Shown in pieces: positions 42,912 to 51,368 of a stretch of 58,743 nt of DNA. How positions within the stretch are numbered: position 1 is the stretch's first letter; each line of letters starts with the position of its first letter. The position numbers were made by a program, and so were the translations under genes. The stretch is taken from the NCBI GenBank assembly GCA_002067205.1, contig MVQL01000218.1:1-58743 (forward strand). The letters run 5' to 3'. Source of the stretch: Pelotomaculum sp. PtaB.Bin104. Lineage in GTDB: Bacteria; Bacillota; Desulfotomaculia; Desulfotomaculales; Pelotomaculaceae. The notes under the pieces were generated by a model. That model ran no database searches. It had not been told where the DNA came from and worked only from the letters and a program-made list of their open reading frames with translations.

Positions 42912-44834
42912 TCAGCCCAAGGCTTTTCCGGGCAGCCGTCTGTTGTCAGGCAACGGTCGGGTAATCCGTTCCCTGTCGAAGTACCGGAGCAAAGGCAAGG
43001 CATATTTGCGGCTCGTTTGTAAAAGATCGCGCAAATCACCTAGTGTCATCTCGCCTTTTTGATGCAAAAAGCCTGCTACTTCCCGGTTGGCCATGGTGAT
43101 AGTTTCATCAAGCAGGTAAAGATTGTCAGCTATTTTTCTTAGTTCACCGGTTCTCAAAAGGTATTGCAACAATTCCGAGCTGACGTTCTTACTCAGGCCG
43201 GCCGCAGCGGTCAGCTGACTCCATTTTGGCGGGTGAAAACTTGCTTCGGCTAATTTCTTTCTAATCTGCTCAATAATTAAATTCATTTCCGGGCTTGGTC
43301 CTGAAGCAATAGACGGACTGGCGACCGCTTGAGCCGTACAACGGAGCAGCTGATCCTTTTCCATGGCGGCCAGCAGGAGTTGAAAAATTTTATTATTCAA
43401 GGCGGGAAATTTCCGGTGGTGAAGTTCTTGTTTGGGATACCCTTCCCGGAGAGGGAATTGGTGGTGGTAGGTTTCCAACATTTGCTGCAGTTCACCGGCC
43501 ATGCGCCGGTAGACTTCGGTCAATATCAGGTAATCCTTGCCGTCCCCGGGCACTAGCTTAATCTTCCCCTGCCGGGCCAGATGCTGGACCAATTCTTTGA
43601 TCTCAGACACTCCAAGCCCTGTCTTTGCTGCCGCGTCCGATAATTCGGGCAAGCGGGTGTTGCCTCGCAAATATTGTTCTAAAATTTCAGCCGGCGTGCC
43701 TCTCGCCCACGTTTCCAGAGCTTGCAGGACTTCGCTGCGAAAGCGCTTGTGCCTGCGGTCCGGCGCCGGGTCAAGGACAGCTCCGCCGCCGATTGTCCGC
43801 ATTGGTGAATAAGACCGGATTACAAAACGGTCTCCCCTGATCGCAGTTATCTTACTCTCCAGCTCAATTTGAGCATAGGCCGTCGCACCCGGCGCGAGTT
43901 CCTCGCGATCCAGCAGCACAATCCGTCCGAGCTTTTCACCGGCGCCCAGGTGAAAACGCACTCGCGCCCGATTTTTCAATGGCTTGGCAACGCTTTTCAG
44001 CAAAAGCAAATGCACATCCAGCCGGTTGGATGGGGAAAGACTATTTACACCGGCTACCACACTCCCGCGGCTGATTTGTTCCACCTCCAGACCGGCCAGG
44101 TTGGTTGCTACCCGCTGCCCGGCCTTGGCAAAGCTGACTGTTTTTCCATGTGACTGGAGAGACCGCACCCGTGTGATTAATCCCTGCGGCTGCACTTCCA
44201 CTGCATCACCAACCCGGATTTCACCCGCAATAAGCGTCCCAGTAACTACCGTACCGAAACCCATGAGCGAAAACACCCGGTCTACCGGCAGCCTTGGCGG
44301 GCCGGCTGTCGTTTTAGCCGGGGTATCCTCGGCCACTCGGTCCAGCAGCTCAAGCAAGTTCCCGATACCTGCACCGGTCATGGCCGAAACTGCTGCCACA
44401 GGGGCATCCTCTAAAACAGTATCTTTTAAAAAGCCCCGCACTTCTTTGCTTATAAAATCAAGCCATTCTACATCAACGAGGTCTGTTTTGTTCAGGACCA
44501 CAACACCTTTTTTTATTTGAAGCAAATGGATGATGTCAAGATGTTCCCGGGTTTGGGGCATCACTCCTTCATCAGCGGCAATTACCAACAATACCAAGTC
44601 AATACCGCCAATCCCAGCCAGCATATTTTTAATGAAACGCTCATTCCCCGGAACATCAACAATGCCGCACGTGAGGCCGCCCGGCAGCTTAAGGGCAGTA
44701 AAACCAAGCTCGATCGAAATACCCCGCTCTTTTTCTTCCTTTAACCGGTCGGTGTCAACACCAGTCATAGCTTTGATCAGGGCGGTTTTGCCATGGCTGG
44801 CGTGACCGGCAGTTCCGATAATTAGGTGTTTCAT
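42912..44834 (-). CDS. selB: Selenocysteine-specific translation elongation factor SelB
   Basis: 640 residues. EF-Tu-like GTPase head: G1 'GTAGHASHGKTAL' (the usual VDHGK is ASHGK here), 'GISIELGF', 'DVPGNERFIKNML' and 'VVLNKTDLVD'. Then 'VDRVFSLMGFGTVVTGTL' in domain 2, and the long C-terminal part of winged helices that binds the SECIS RNA ('FHPPKWSQLTAAAGLSKNVSSELLQYLL', 'GEMTLGDLRDLLQTSRKYALPLLRYFD'). It brings Sec-tRNA to UGA codons. No selA, selD or tRNA-Sec gene is visible beside it. It shows that the host can read UGA as selenocysteine. Confidence 0.93.
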   Translation of the reverse strand: MKHLIIGTAGHASHGKTALIKAMTGVDTDRLKEEKERGISIELGFTALKLPGGLTCGIVDVPGNERFIKNMLAGIGGIDLVLLVIAADEGVMPQTREHLDIIHLLQIKKGVVVLNKTDLVDVEWLDFISKEVRGFLKDTVLEDAPVAAVSAMTGAGIGNLLELLDRVAEDTPAKTTAGPPRLPVDRVFSLMGFGTVVTGTLIAGEIRVGDAVEVQPQGLITRVRSLQSHGKTVSFAKAGQRVATNLAGLEVEQISRGSVVAGVNSLSPSNRLDVHLLLLKSVAKPLKNRARVRFHLGAGEKLGRIVLLDREELAPGATAYAQIELESKITAIRGDRFVIRSYSPMRTIGGGAVLDPAPDRRHKRFRSEVLQALETWARGTPAEILEQYLRGNTRLPELSDAAAKTGLGVSEIKELVQHLARQGKIKLVPGDGKDYLILTEVYRRMAGELQQMLETYHHQFPLREGYPKQELHHRKFPALNNKIFQLLLAAMEKDQLLRCTAQAVASPSIASGPSPEMNLIIEQIRKKLAEASFHPPKWSQLTAAAGLSKNVSSELLQYLLRTGELRKIADNLYLLDETITMANREVAGFLHQKGEMTLGDLRDLLQTSRKYALPLLRYFDRERITRPLPDNRRLPGKALG

Positions 44835-44969
44835 AATAACCTTGCGACCTCAACTTTCGCCTTGTTTCTAACAGCATCGCCAACGAGGCCGGCCAAATGT
44901 TACTCCGTTAAGCTTTGCACCGGCAATAAGCTAAGTAAGCAGACCTTCTAATTCAACATTGCCCCGGCT

Positions 44970-45010
44970 TTGAGAAAAAGGGCTGAACCATTATACCGGT
45001 TCAGCCCTTT
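44970..45010 (-). terminator. Terminator of the NifU-like gene
   Basis: AAAGGGCTGAACC and GGTTCAGCCCTTT are perfect 13-bp arms; on the minus strand TTCTC follows after additional T. It lies 11 bp past the stop. Confidence 0.8.
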
Positions 45011-45020
45011 AAAAAAATTC

Positions 45021-45242
45021 TTAAACTGCAACAACACTTTTTACTTCGGGCAGTTCTTGTTTAAGTACTCGTTCTATTCCGTTTTTTAGGGTTATGGTAG
45101 CACCTTGACAGTTTCCACAGGCTCCTCTCAATCTAACCTGCACTACGCCTTCAGGGGTAACGTCAACAAGCTCAACATCCCCACCATCTCTTTGGAGAAA
45201 AGGTCTGACTTTATTCAATACTTCCTGTACCTTTTCTTTCAT
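45021..45242 (-). CDS. NifU-like C-terminal domain protein (Fe-S scaffold)
   Basis: 73 residues, the single NifU C-terminal domain: '[17 protein letters not shown]', '[26 protein letters not shown]' with the C-x2-C pair that carries a transient [4Fe-4S] cluster. GGAAGGAGT lies before the ATG. It could supply clusters to the double-cubane reductases and activase nearby. Monocistronic with its own terminator, divergent from the following genes. Confidence 0.9.
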   Translation of the reverse strand: MKEKVQEVLNKVRPFLQRDGGDVELVDVTPEGVVQVRLRGACGNCQGATITLKNGIERVLKQELPEVKSVVAV

Positions 45243-45553
45243 TTATTACAACTCCTTCCAGTACAATAGCTTGATCAAGCAATTATTGAATTCATTGTAC
45301 AGATAATCACTACCAATGGCAAAGAGAATATATTTATGAAATATATATTAGCTATAAATATATTTTATAAAAGCAGATTTAGAGTCTCATTTTTATTTAA
45401 TTACCTGCAATTTTACTGATGTCCCAGTTCAATAAATAATTTTTATTTAATTCTAATTGTCATAAATTTATTCTATCTACCCAATAAAGGAATATTGTTA
45501 TCTTTATTGAATTATTTGCAATATGTAGGTTTATGGCTTATCAAAGTGAGTGA
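45243..45553. other. AT-rich intergenic region
   Basis: 311 bp without a gene between the divergent nifU-like gene and the MvhD remnant. It contains CCAATAAAGG near 45481, similar to the stretch at 36292 before the glycohydrolase operon. No clear promoter pair was identified. Confidence 0.4.
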
Positions 45554-45736
45554 ATGAAGCACATTGGGATGAACCCTGAAAGACTAAGGATTGATTGGGT
45601 ATCTGCCGGAGAAGGGATCCGTTTTGCCAATATTATAAATGAATGCAGCAGGAAGATAGAAAATTTAGGACCGCGAGCCGGAAGCGCTTTGCTCTTTGAT
45701 AAAGTGATAGCCGTCTGGCAGGTGAATAGAACATAA
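45554..45736 (+). pseudogene. C-terminal fragment of a hydrogenase/heterodisulfide reductase iron-sulfur subunit (MvhD-like)
   Basis: 60 codons: 'KHIGMNPERLRIDWVSAGEGIRFANIINECSRKIENLG' matches the end of MvhD/HdrF-type delta subunits ('...EWISAAEG..FA..I..F...I..LG'). The cysteine-bearing N-terminal part is missing and there is no ribosome site. It is probably the relic of an electron-bifurcating hydrogenase or Hdr complex. Confidence 0.6.
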
Positions 45737-45831
45737 GGAAATAGTTTAGTTTATCTTATTAAGCTTTTAAGGAGGCGGTTTAAAGATCCTAATTAATGAA
45801 TAAGTTGAATAAAGAAAAAGGGGAGGAAGAA

Positions 45832-46974
45832 ATGAAGAAAAAAATTTTAGCCTTAGTAGTAGTAATGTTGGTAGGTATTTTAGCCGGGTGCGGGAACCAG
45901 GCCGCCCAAACAACCGGTCAAGGAAGCATGGATTACAAAATTGGGGTAGTGACACCAACCCTGTCCACCAGTGAAGACGAATTCAGGGCAGCCGACATGA
46001 TGGCTAAAAAATACCCCGGCATTGTCAAGCACATCACCCTGCCGGAAAACTTTTCAACTGAGATCGAAACCGGCATCAGCCAGATCACTTCTCTGGCGGA
46101 TGACCCGAAAATGAAAGCTATTATCGTCATTTCCGGGCAAGCGGGCTTACTGCCGGCCCTCCAGAGAGTTGAGGAAATGAGACCGGACATTATTACCATG
46201 ACGGCGCCGATTTGGGATGATCCGGTGCTGATGTCCAGGTATGTGGATGTCAATTTAGATACGGACTGGGTAAGGCGGGGAGAGACGATTGCCCGCAAGG
46301 CTAAAAGCATGGGGGCAAACACGATGATCCACTATTCCTTCCCCACCCACCTGGCCAAAGAAGTGATCGCGCAAAGAAAAGATATGATGGAGAAGACCGC
46401 AAAGGAATTGGGCATGAAGTGGGTGGAAGTGGTTACCCCGGACCCGCAAACCGGTGATGGCACCGGCCCCATGCTGCAGTTCTTAAGGGAGGATATTCCC
46501 CGCCAAATCGGCAAATACGGCACGGACACAAACATTTTCGGCACAAACTGCCCGATGTATGATGTGATTATTGATGAAGCACTGAAATCAAAGTTCCTGG
46601 TGGCGGAGCAATGCTGCCCCACACCGACGCAGGCCTATCCCACCGTGATGGCCCTGGAAATTTCCAATGAGGATGCCTGGGACTTTGACAAAATCAACAA
46701 TATGATCCGGGAAAAATCACAAGCCGCGGGAATGACCAACAGGTTGGGCGGTTGGCCGATGCCGGTGACTGTTTTCATGCCCCAGTATGCGGTTGAGTTA
46801 GCCAAAAAAATGATCGAAGACCCCGGCTTTGACTACAACAGTGTGCAGCAATTAAATCAGTTTGCCAAAGAGGTTACGGGACATAGCGTCACCTTCAGCA
46901 AGTTTAAGCCCGCGGCAGCCGGTTCGGAGCTCCAAAACTATAATGTCATGATCATGGATTCCATCTTGTACTAG
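45832..46974 (+). CDS. DUF3798 substrate-binding-like lipoprotein
   Basis: 380 residues from the ATG five bases after GGGGAGG. Lipobox 'GILAGCG' (Cys20). The body matches DUF3798: 'KIGVVTPTLSTSEDEFRAADMM', 'PENFSTEIETGISQITSLADDPKMKAIIVISGQAGLLPAL', 'CPMYDVIIDEALKSKFLVAEQCCPTPTQAYP'. It has the look of a two-domain periplasmic binding protein. It is followed by an ABC ATPase and two permeases with no other binding protein, so it is most likely their substrate receptor. The ligand is unknown. Confidence 0.85.
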   Translation: MKKKILALVVVMLVGILAGCGNQAAQTTGQGSMDYKIGVVTPTLSTSEDEFRAADMMAKKYPGIVKHITLPENFSTEIETGISQITSLADDPKMKAIIVISGQAGLLPALQRVEEMRPDIITMTAPIWDDPVLMSRYVDVNLDTDWVRRGETIARKAKSMGANTMIHYSFPTHLAKEVIAQRKDMMEKTAKELGMKWVEVVTPDPQTGDGTGPMLQFLREDIPRQIGKYGTDTNIFGTNCPMYDVIIDEALKSKFLVAEQCCPTPTQAYPTVMALEISNEDAWDFDKINNMIREKSQAAGMTNRLGGWPMPVTVFMPQYAVELAKKMIEDPGFDYNSVQQLNQFAKEVTGHSVTFSKFKPAAAGSELQNYNVMIMDSILY

Positions 46975-47421
46975 GGGATGAGCCAGGACGAGCTACCACC
47001 CCGCACGACACGGCAATTGGTACAAGCCGGTACACAAATTAATTGCTAGGTTAAAAGCCAGGTCCATGATTCAGACTCAGATGCTCATGACTTTGAGCAG
47101 TTGCTTTAAGCATGGCCTGTCCAAAGAAGCACAGCATTAAGAGCAGTATCTAAAAAGAGCATTGCTCGCCGATCTACTTAAGCGCGGTTTACAATTGAGA
47201 GTTTAAGCAGGCTGTCTTAACCCGGGGCAGCCTGCTTGCTTATCCAATAACTGTTGTTTCGTCCGAGTTCATATAGCCAACGGCGCTTTGCAGTAAAGAG
47301 AATTGAGGTTCTACAAATCCAGGTAGACCTTAATTGTGAATGTATTGGCGCTAAATTAAATGACAAATGGTTTAGCCGATCCTGTGCATGCAAAGAAATA
47401 CTGACAGGGTATAATGGTGCT
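46975..47421 (+). other. Intergenic region with hairpin between DUF3798 and ABC ATPase genes
   Basis: 447 bp without a supported gene. AAGCAGGCTG (47205-47214) and CAGCCTGCTT (47228-47237) form a 10-bp stem that may reduce read-through from the binding-protein gene to the transporter genes, as is common when the receptor is needed in excess. A decayed frame before it (with an internal stop) is not recognised. Confidence 0.4.
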
Positions 47422-48990
47422 ATGGAAAATATTTTAGAAATTAAAGAGCTGAGCAAAGACTATCACGGTGTTCCGGCTTTAATTGATATCGACCTGTCGG
47501 TTAAAGCAGGTGAAATACATGGTATCGTTGGTGCTAACGGGTCAGGTAAAAGCACCTTGATGAATACTTTATTTGGCAATCCAATCGTCCGGGAGACCGG
47601 CGGCTACCGGGGCCAAATATTGTACCGGGGCCGGCGCATCCATCCCAAAAGCTGCGGGGAGGCCATCCGCCTGGGCATCGGCATGGCCCACCAGGAATTC
47701 GCCTTGCTTCCGGACTTGACTATCGCCGAAAATATAAAGCTCGGCCGGGAAAGGACCTGGAAATTTACCAACCGCTTATTTGGCCCGAAATATTCCTTTA
47801 TTGACCGCAAGCGCAATGCTGCCGGTGCGGCGCAGGCATTGCATAAGCTTGGCCTCGACGTGGATGTCGGGATTAAGGTAATCAATCTCGCCACCAACAC
47901 CAAACAATTTGTGGAGTTGGCCCGGGAAATAGACCGCCGCGATTTACAATTGCTGTTATTGGACGAGCCCACCGCGGTGCTCAGCAAGAGGGACGGCTTA
48001 AAACTGATCGAAGTGTTGATGGGGATGTCACAAGCCGGGCTGGGGATTATATTTATCTCCCACCGGCTGGAGGAGATAGGGCATATCTGTGACCGGGTCA
48101 CCGTGCTGCGGGATGGACGAGTCGTCTCCCGGTACAACAAAGGGGAAATATCCATCAGCCGTCTGGCCAGGGATATGATTGGGCACAGGGTAAACAAGGC
48201 AATCGCCCCTACAAGGGATTTAAACACGCGCCCGGTAATCAGTTTTCGGCAGTTCTCCGTGGACATGCCGGGTGAAGCGCTAAAAGGACTGGACCTGACT
48301 GTTTTTGAAGGTGAAATACTGGGACTGACCAGCCTTTCCGGACACGGCAAACTAGCTTTGGGGTATGGCCTGATGGGCCTGTATCCCGCAGCCGGGGAGG
48401 TAATCTATGAAAATCAAAGAATAGACCAAATGAACGCCAAGGCCAATATCCTCAAAGGTATCTATGTGCTGCCGGATGACCGGCAAGGCCTGGGCATCCT
48501 CCCGGAGCACTCCCTGGCGGAAAATATCATTTTCACGGGCAACCAGGTAAAAAACCAGTTTGCTAAAAATTTGCTCCGGCCTTTCGGGTTTCTGGATCAA
48601 AAAAGGGCAGACCTTCATGTTGGCCAACTGGTGAACGAGTTAGAGATCAAGTGCACTTCCATCAAACAAAAGATCAGGGAGTTAAGCGGCGGGAACCAGC
48701 AAAAAGTCTGCATGGCCAGGGCACTGACCGTGGATCCTAAATTGTTGTTTGTGGCGGAGCCAACCAGGGGGATCGATATCTCGGCCAAAGAAAAAATACT
48801 AAAGCTTTTAATTGACCTCAACCGAACCAAACAGACCACGATTGTAATTGCGTCCAGCGAATTGGACGAATTAAAAAGAGTGTGTGACCGGATCGCCGTG
48901 CTGGTGGAGGGTAAGGTCTTTAAGATTTTATCACCTGACTCCCCGGAGGTCGACTTCGGCCTGGCACTGGCAGGAGAACAGAGTAATTAA
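47422..48990 (+). CDS. Two-domain ABC transporter ATP-binding protein (RbsA/YufO type)
   Basis: 522 residues with two ATPase domains. Domain 1: Walker A 'GANGSGKSTLMNT' near 38, 'LLLDEPTAVLSKRDG', 'ISHRLEEIGH'. Domain 2: degenerate Walker A ('SLSGHGKLALGYGL'), 'LPDDRQGLGILPEHSLAENI', intact signature 'ELSGGNQQKVCMARAL' and 'EPTRGIDISAK'. Start chosen at the ATG before Glu-Asn-Ile-Leu; the frame is open upstream without meaning. Length is typical for this class. It powers the two permeases that follow at spacings of 2 and -4 bases. Confidence 0.85.
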   Translation: MENILEIKELSKDYHGVPALIDIDLSVKAGEIHGIVGANGSGKSTLMNTLFGNPIVRETGGYRGQILYRGRRIHPKSCGEAIRLGIGMAHQEFALLPDLTIAENIKLGRERTWKFTNRLFGPKYSFIDRKRNAAGAAQALHKLGLDVDVGIKVINLATNTKQFVELAREIDRRDLQLLLLDEPTAVLSKRDGLKLIEVLMGMSQAGLGIIFISHRLEEIGHICDRVTVLRDGRVVSRYNKGEISISRLARDMIGHRVNKAIAPTRDLNTRPVISFRQFSVDMPGEALKGLDLTVFEGEILGLTSLSGHGKLALGYGLMGLYPAAGEVIYENQRIDQMNAKANILKGIYVLPDDRQGLGILPEHSLAENIIFTGNQVKNQFAKNLLRPFGFLDQKRADLHVGQLVNELEIKCTSIKQKIRELSGGNQQKVCMARALTVDPKLLFVAEPTRGIDISAKEKILKLLIDLNRTKQTTIVIASSELDELKRVCDRIAVLVEGKVFKILSPDSPEVDFGLALAGEQSN

Positions 48991-48992
48991 TT

Positions 48993-50027
48993 ATGAATAC
49001 CGATCGCATCAAACCACCCCAGATCATCATTCTCATATTTTTAGCTGTCTTACTTGGCCTGGCCCATTTTCTAAAGATGGATTTAGCCGGCTTATTCAAC
49101 GAGTCCTTAATCAAGCTGGTAATGAACGGGGTGCTGGTGCTGTCGCTGATCCCCATGTTGAATGCGGGTGTGGGTATGAACTTCGGCCTGCCCGTGGGCA
49201 TTACCGGGGGCCTAATCGGTATGTGCATCGCCGTCAATTTCAGACTGGCCGGGTGGCCCGGATTTTTTATGTCTTTATTATTGAGCGTGGCTATTTGCGG
49301 CATTCTCGGCTGGATTTACGGGCTGATCTTAAACAGGGTCAAGGGGCGGGAGGAAATTGCCGGTACTTTTATCGGCCTTTCCCTGATCCCGCTGATGAAT
49401 TATTTTTGGACCCTGGCGCCCTTTCAAAACAGGCAAATGCTTTATCCCATCGGTGGCCAGGGCCTGCGCCCGAAAATCACCCTGGAACCTTATTTTTATA
49501 ATATCCTGGACAATTTTGGCCTGGTTAAACTCGGCGTACTGGAAATTCCCCTGGGCCTTTTGGGCTTCTACGGCCTGATTTGTTTGGGCTTGTACCTGTT
49601 TTCACGGACTAAGGCCGGGCGGGCAGCTATGGCCACCGGGGAAAACGAAGCCTTCGCCAGGCTGTCGGGCATTGATATTGCCGGCGCCCGCCTGTTGGCG
49701 ATCATCCTATCCACCGTCATTGCCGGAATCGGCATTTGTGTTTACTCGCAAAGCTACGGGTTTATTCAGCTTTACGACGCGCCTCTGGCCATGTACTTTC
49801 CGGCTATTTCGGCGGTTTTAATCGGCGGCAGCACCGGCAAAAGGGCTTTTATCTTCCAGGCGGTGCTGGGCGCCTACTTGCTGCAGACTATCTATCTGCT
49901 CACCGTACCTATTGCCAATGAGATACTGGTTCCTGAAACAACGGAAATTTTGCGGACCCTGATTACCTACAGTATCATCCTCTATGCTTTATTGTACCGG
50001 GAGCGGCAGCGGGGGAGCAGCCATTGA
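48993..50027 (+). CDS. ABC transporter permease, first of a pair
   Basis: 344 residues, BPD_transp_2 (RbsC/nucleoside importer) type. Hydrophobic segments alternate with 'GVGMNFGLPVGITGGLIGM', 'NRVKGREEIAGTFIGLSLIPL', 'ATGENEAFARLSGIDIAGARL' and 'SAVLIGGSTGKRAF'. A second permease overlaps its end by four bases. The two probably form a heterodimeric channel. Confidence 0.85.
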   Translation: MNTDRIKPPQIIILIFLAVLLGLAHFLKMDLAGLFNESLIKLVMNGVLVLSLIPMLNAGVGMNFGLPVGITGGLIGMCIAVNFRLAGWPGFFMSLLLSVAICGILGWIYGLILNRVKGREEIAGTFIGLSLIPLMNYFWTLAPFQNRQMLYPIGGQGLRPKITLEPYFYNILDNFGLVKLGVLEIPLGLLGFYGLICLGLYLFSRTKAGRAAMATGENEAFARLSGIDIAGARLLAIILSTVIAGIGICVYSQSYGFIQLYDAPLAMYFPAISAVLIGGSTGKRAFIFQAVLGAYLLQTIYLLTVPIANEILVPETTEILRTLITYSIILYALLYRERQRGSSH

Positions 50028-51103
50028 AGACTAACGCACAGGCTTATAAATTTTTTAATATTGAGATCGTCGTACCCATCGTGTTCTTGCTCCTGTCTTT
50101 AGGGGCCTGGCAATTTTCCGGGCTTTCCGGCGCTTTTGTGCTCAACCAGGTGATCATCAGGTTTATTCGCGACGGGATTCTGGTGTTGTCGCTGGTAATT
50201 CCGGTAGTGGCCGGCATGGGCTTGAACTTTGCCGTTATTGTAGGCGCCATGTGCACCCAAGCCGCCCTGCTGTTTGTGATCAATTACCAGGTGGCCGGCG
50301 TGGCCGGCATATTGCTGGTTATTCTCCTGATCATTCTCTTCTCCTTACTGGCGGGACTGGCCATCGGCTATGTTTTGAACCGGGTCAAAGGGAAGGAGAT
50401 GATTGTCACCATCATTATCGGCTTTTTGGCCAATAGCATCTACCAGATGGTTTTTTTGGTGGGCTACGGCACTTTTATCCCGGTTATAAATGAAGAGATA
50501 ATCCTATCCCGCGGGATCGGCGTGCGCAATGCTGTGGATTTAAGCATGTACCGCAACACTATTGATAAGCTGTGGCTTTTTAAAATCGGTGAAATAGAAG
50601 TTCCCTTATTCATGATCCTGGTGGTGCTCTTATTTGCGGGGATGATTTATTATCTTTTAAATACCCGCTTCGGACAGGAAATTAAAGCGGTGGGCTCCAG
50701 CCATGAAAAAGCGGAAATAGCCGGTATTAATGTGGACCTGATCAGAATTAAGGTGCTCATCCTGTCCACCGTGCTGGCTGCTCTGGGGCAGTTGGTGTTC
50801 CTGCAGAATATTGGCATGTTTGATGTTTATACGGCGCATATGAACGCGGATGTTATTTCCTGCGCCGCTCTCCTGGCCGGTGGCGCCAGCATTAAAAGCG
50901 CCAAAATACGGCACGCGCTGATCGGAATTTTTTTATTCCACACCCTGTTCATTGTCTCACCCCAGGCCGGCCAGAACCTGTTCCACAATGCCGCCCTAGG
51001 TGAATACTTCCGCAGTTTTGTGGCCTATGGCACTATTGCCTTTGCTTTAATTATCAATATTAAGCATGAGGATCAAAGACTTGTCGACAGAACGCCTTTA
51101 TAA
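50024..51103 (+). CDS. ABC transporter permease, second of a pair
   Basis: 359 residues, same fold as the preceding permease: 'GMGLNFAVIVGAMCTQAAL', 'NRVKGKEMIVTIIIGFLANSIYQMVF', 'AVGSSHEKAEIAGINVDLIRIKVL' and 'CAALLAGGASIKSAK'. A TTG start overlaps the previous stop (TTGA), which indicates coupled translation. It completes the DUF3798 importer. Confidence 0.85.
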   Translation: MKTNAQAYKFFNIEIVVPIVFLLLSLGAWQFSGLSGAFVLNQVIIRFIRDGILVLSLVIPVVAGMGLNFAVIVGAMCTQAALLFVINYQVAGVAGILLVILLIILFSLLAGLAIGYVLNRVKGKEMIVTIIIGFLANSIYQMVFLVGYGTFIPVINEEIILSRGIGVRNAVDLSMYRNTIDKLWLFKIGEIEVPLFMILVVLLFAGMIYYLLNTRFGQEIKAVGSSHEKAEIAGINVDLIRIKVLILSTVLAALGQLVFLQNIGMFDVYTAHMNADVISCAALLAGGASIKSAKIRHALIGIFLFHTLFIVSPQAGQNLFHNAALGEYFRSFVAYGTIAFALIINIKHEDQRLVDRTPL

Positions 51104-51368
51104 ATCAGTGATATCATCCCTGCCTGCTTTTTGCTTCCCAGGAGGGATGCCACCAGGTTCTTAGTAATACCGGAAAACCAATAAATTCAAAAAATTTATT
51201 GACAATGTATGACGAATGCATTAGTCTAAAAATGACAATGTATGCTCTTGAGCCAGGCACAAGGCTATGGTATCCAGGCAAGGTATCTTCTTTTTGAACG
51301 CTGGTCTTCTTAGAAATGATCTGTGAGGTTCGTGAGCACAGCCTCCATGTGATATCCTGCTTAAATCA

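Noticed and set aside
46975..47421. Decayed transposase between DUF3798 and the ABC ATPase
   Set aside because: A frame with an internal stop is visible, but it lacks any transposase motif.
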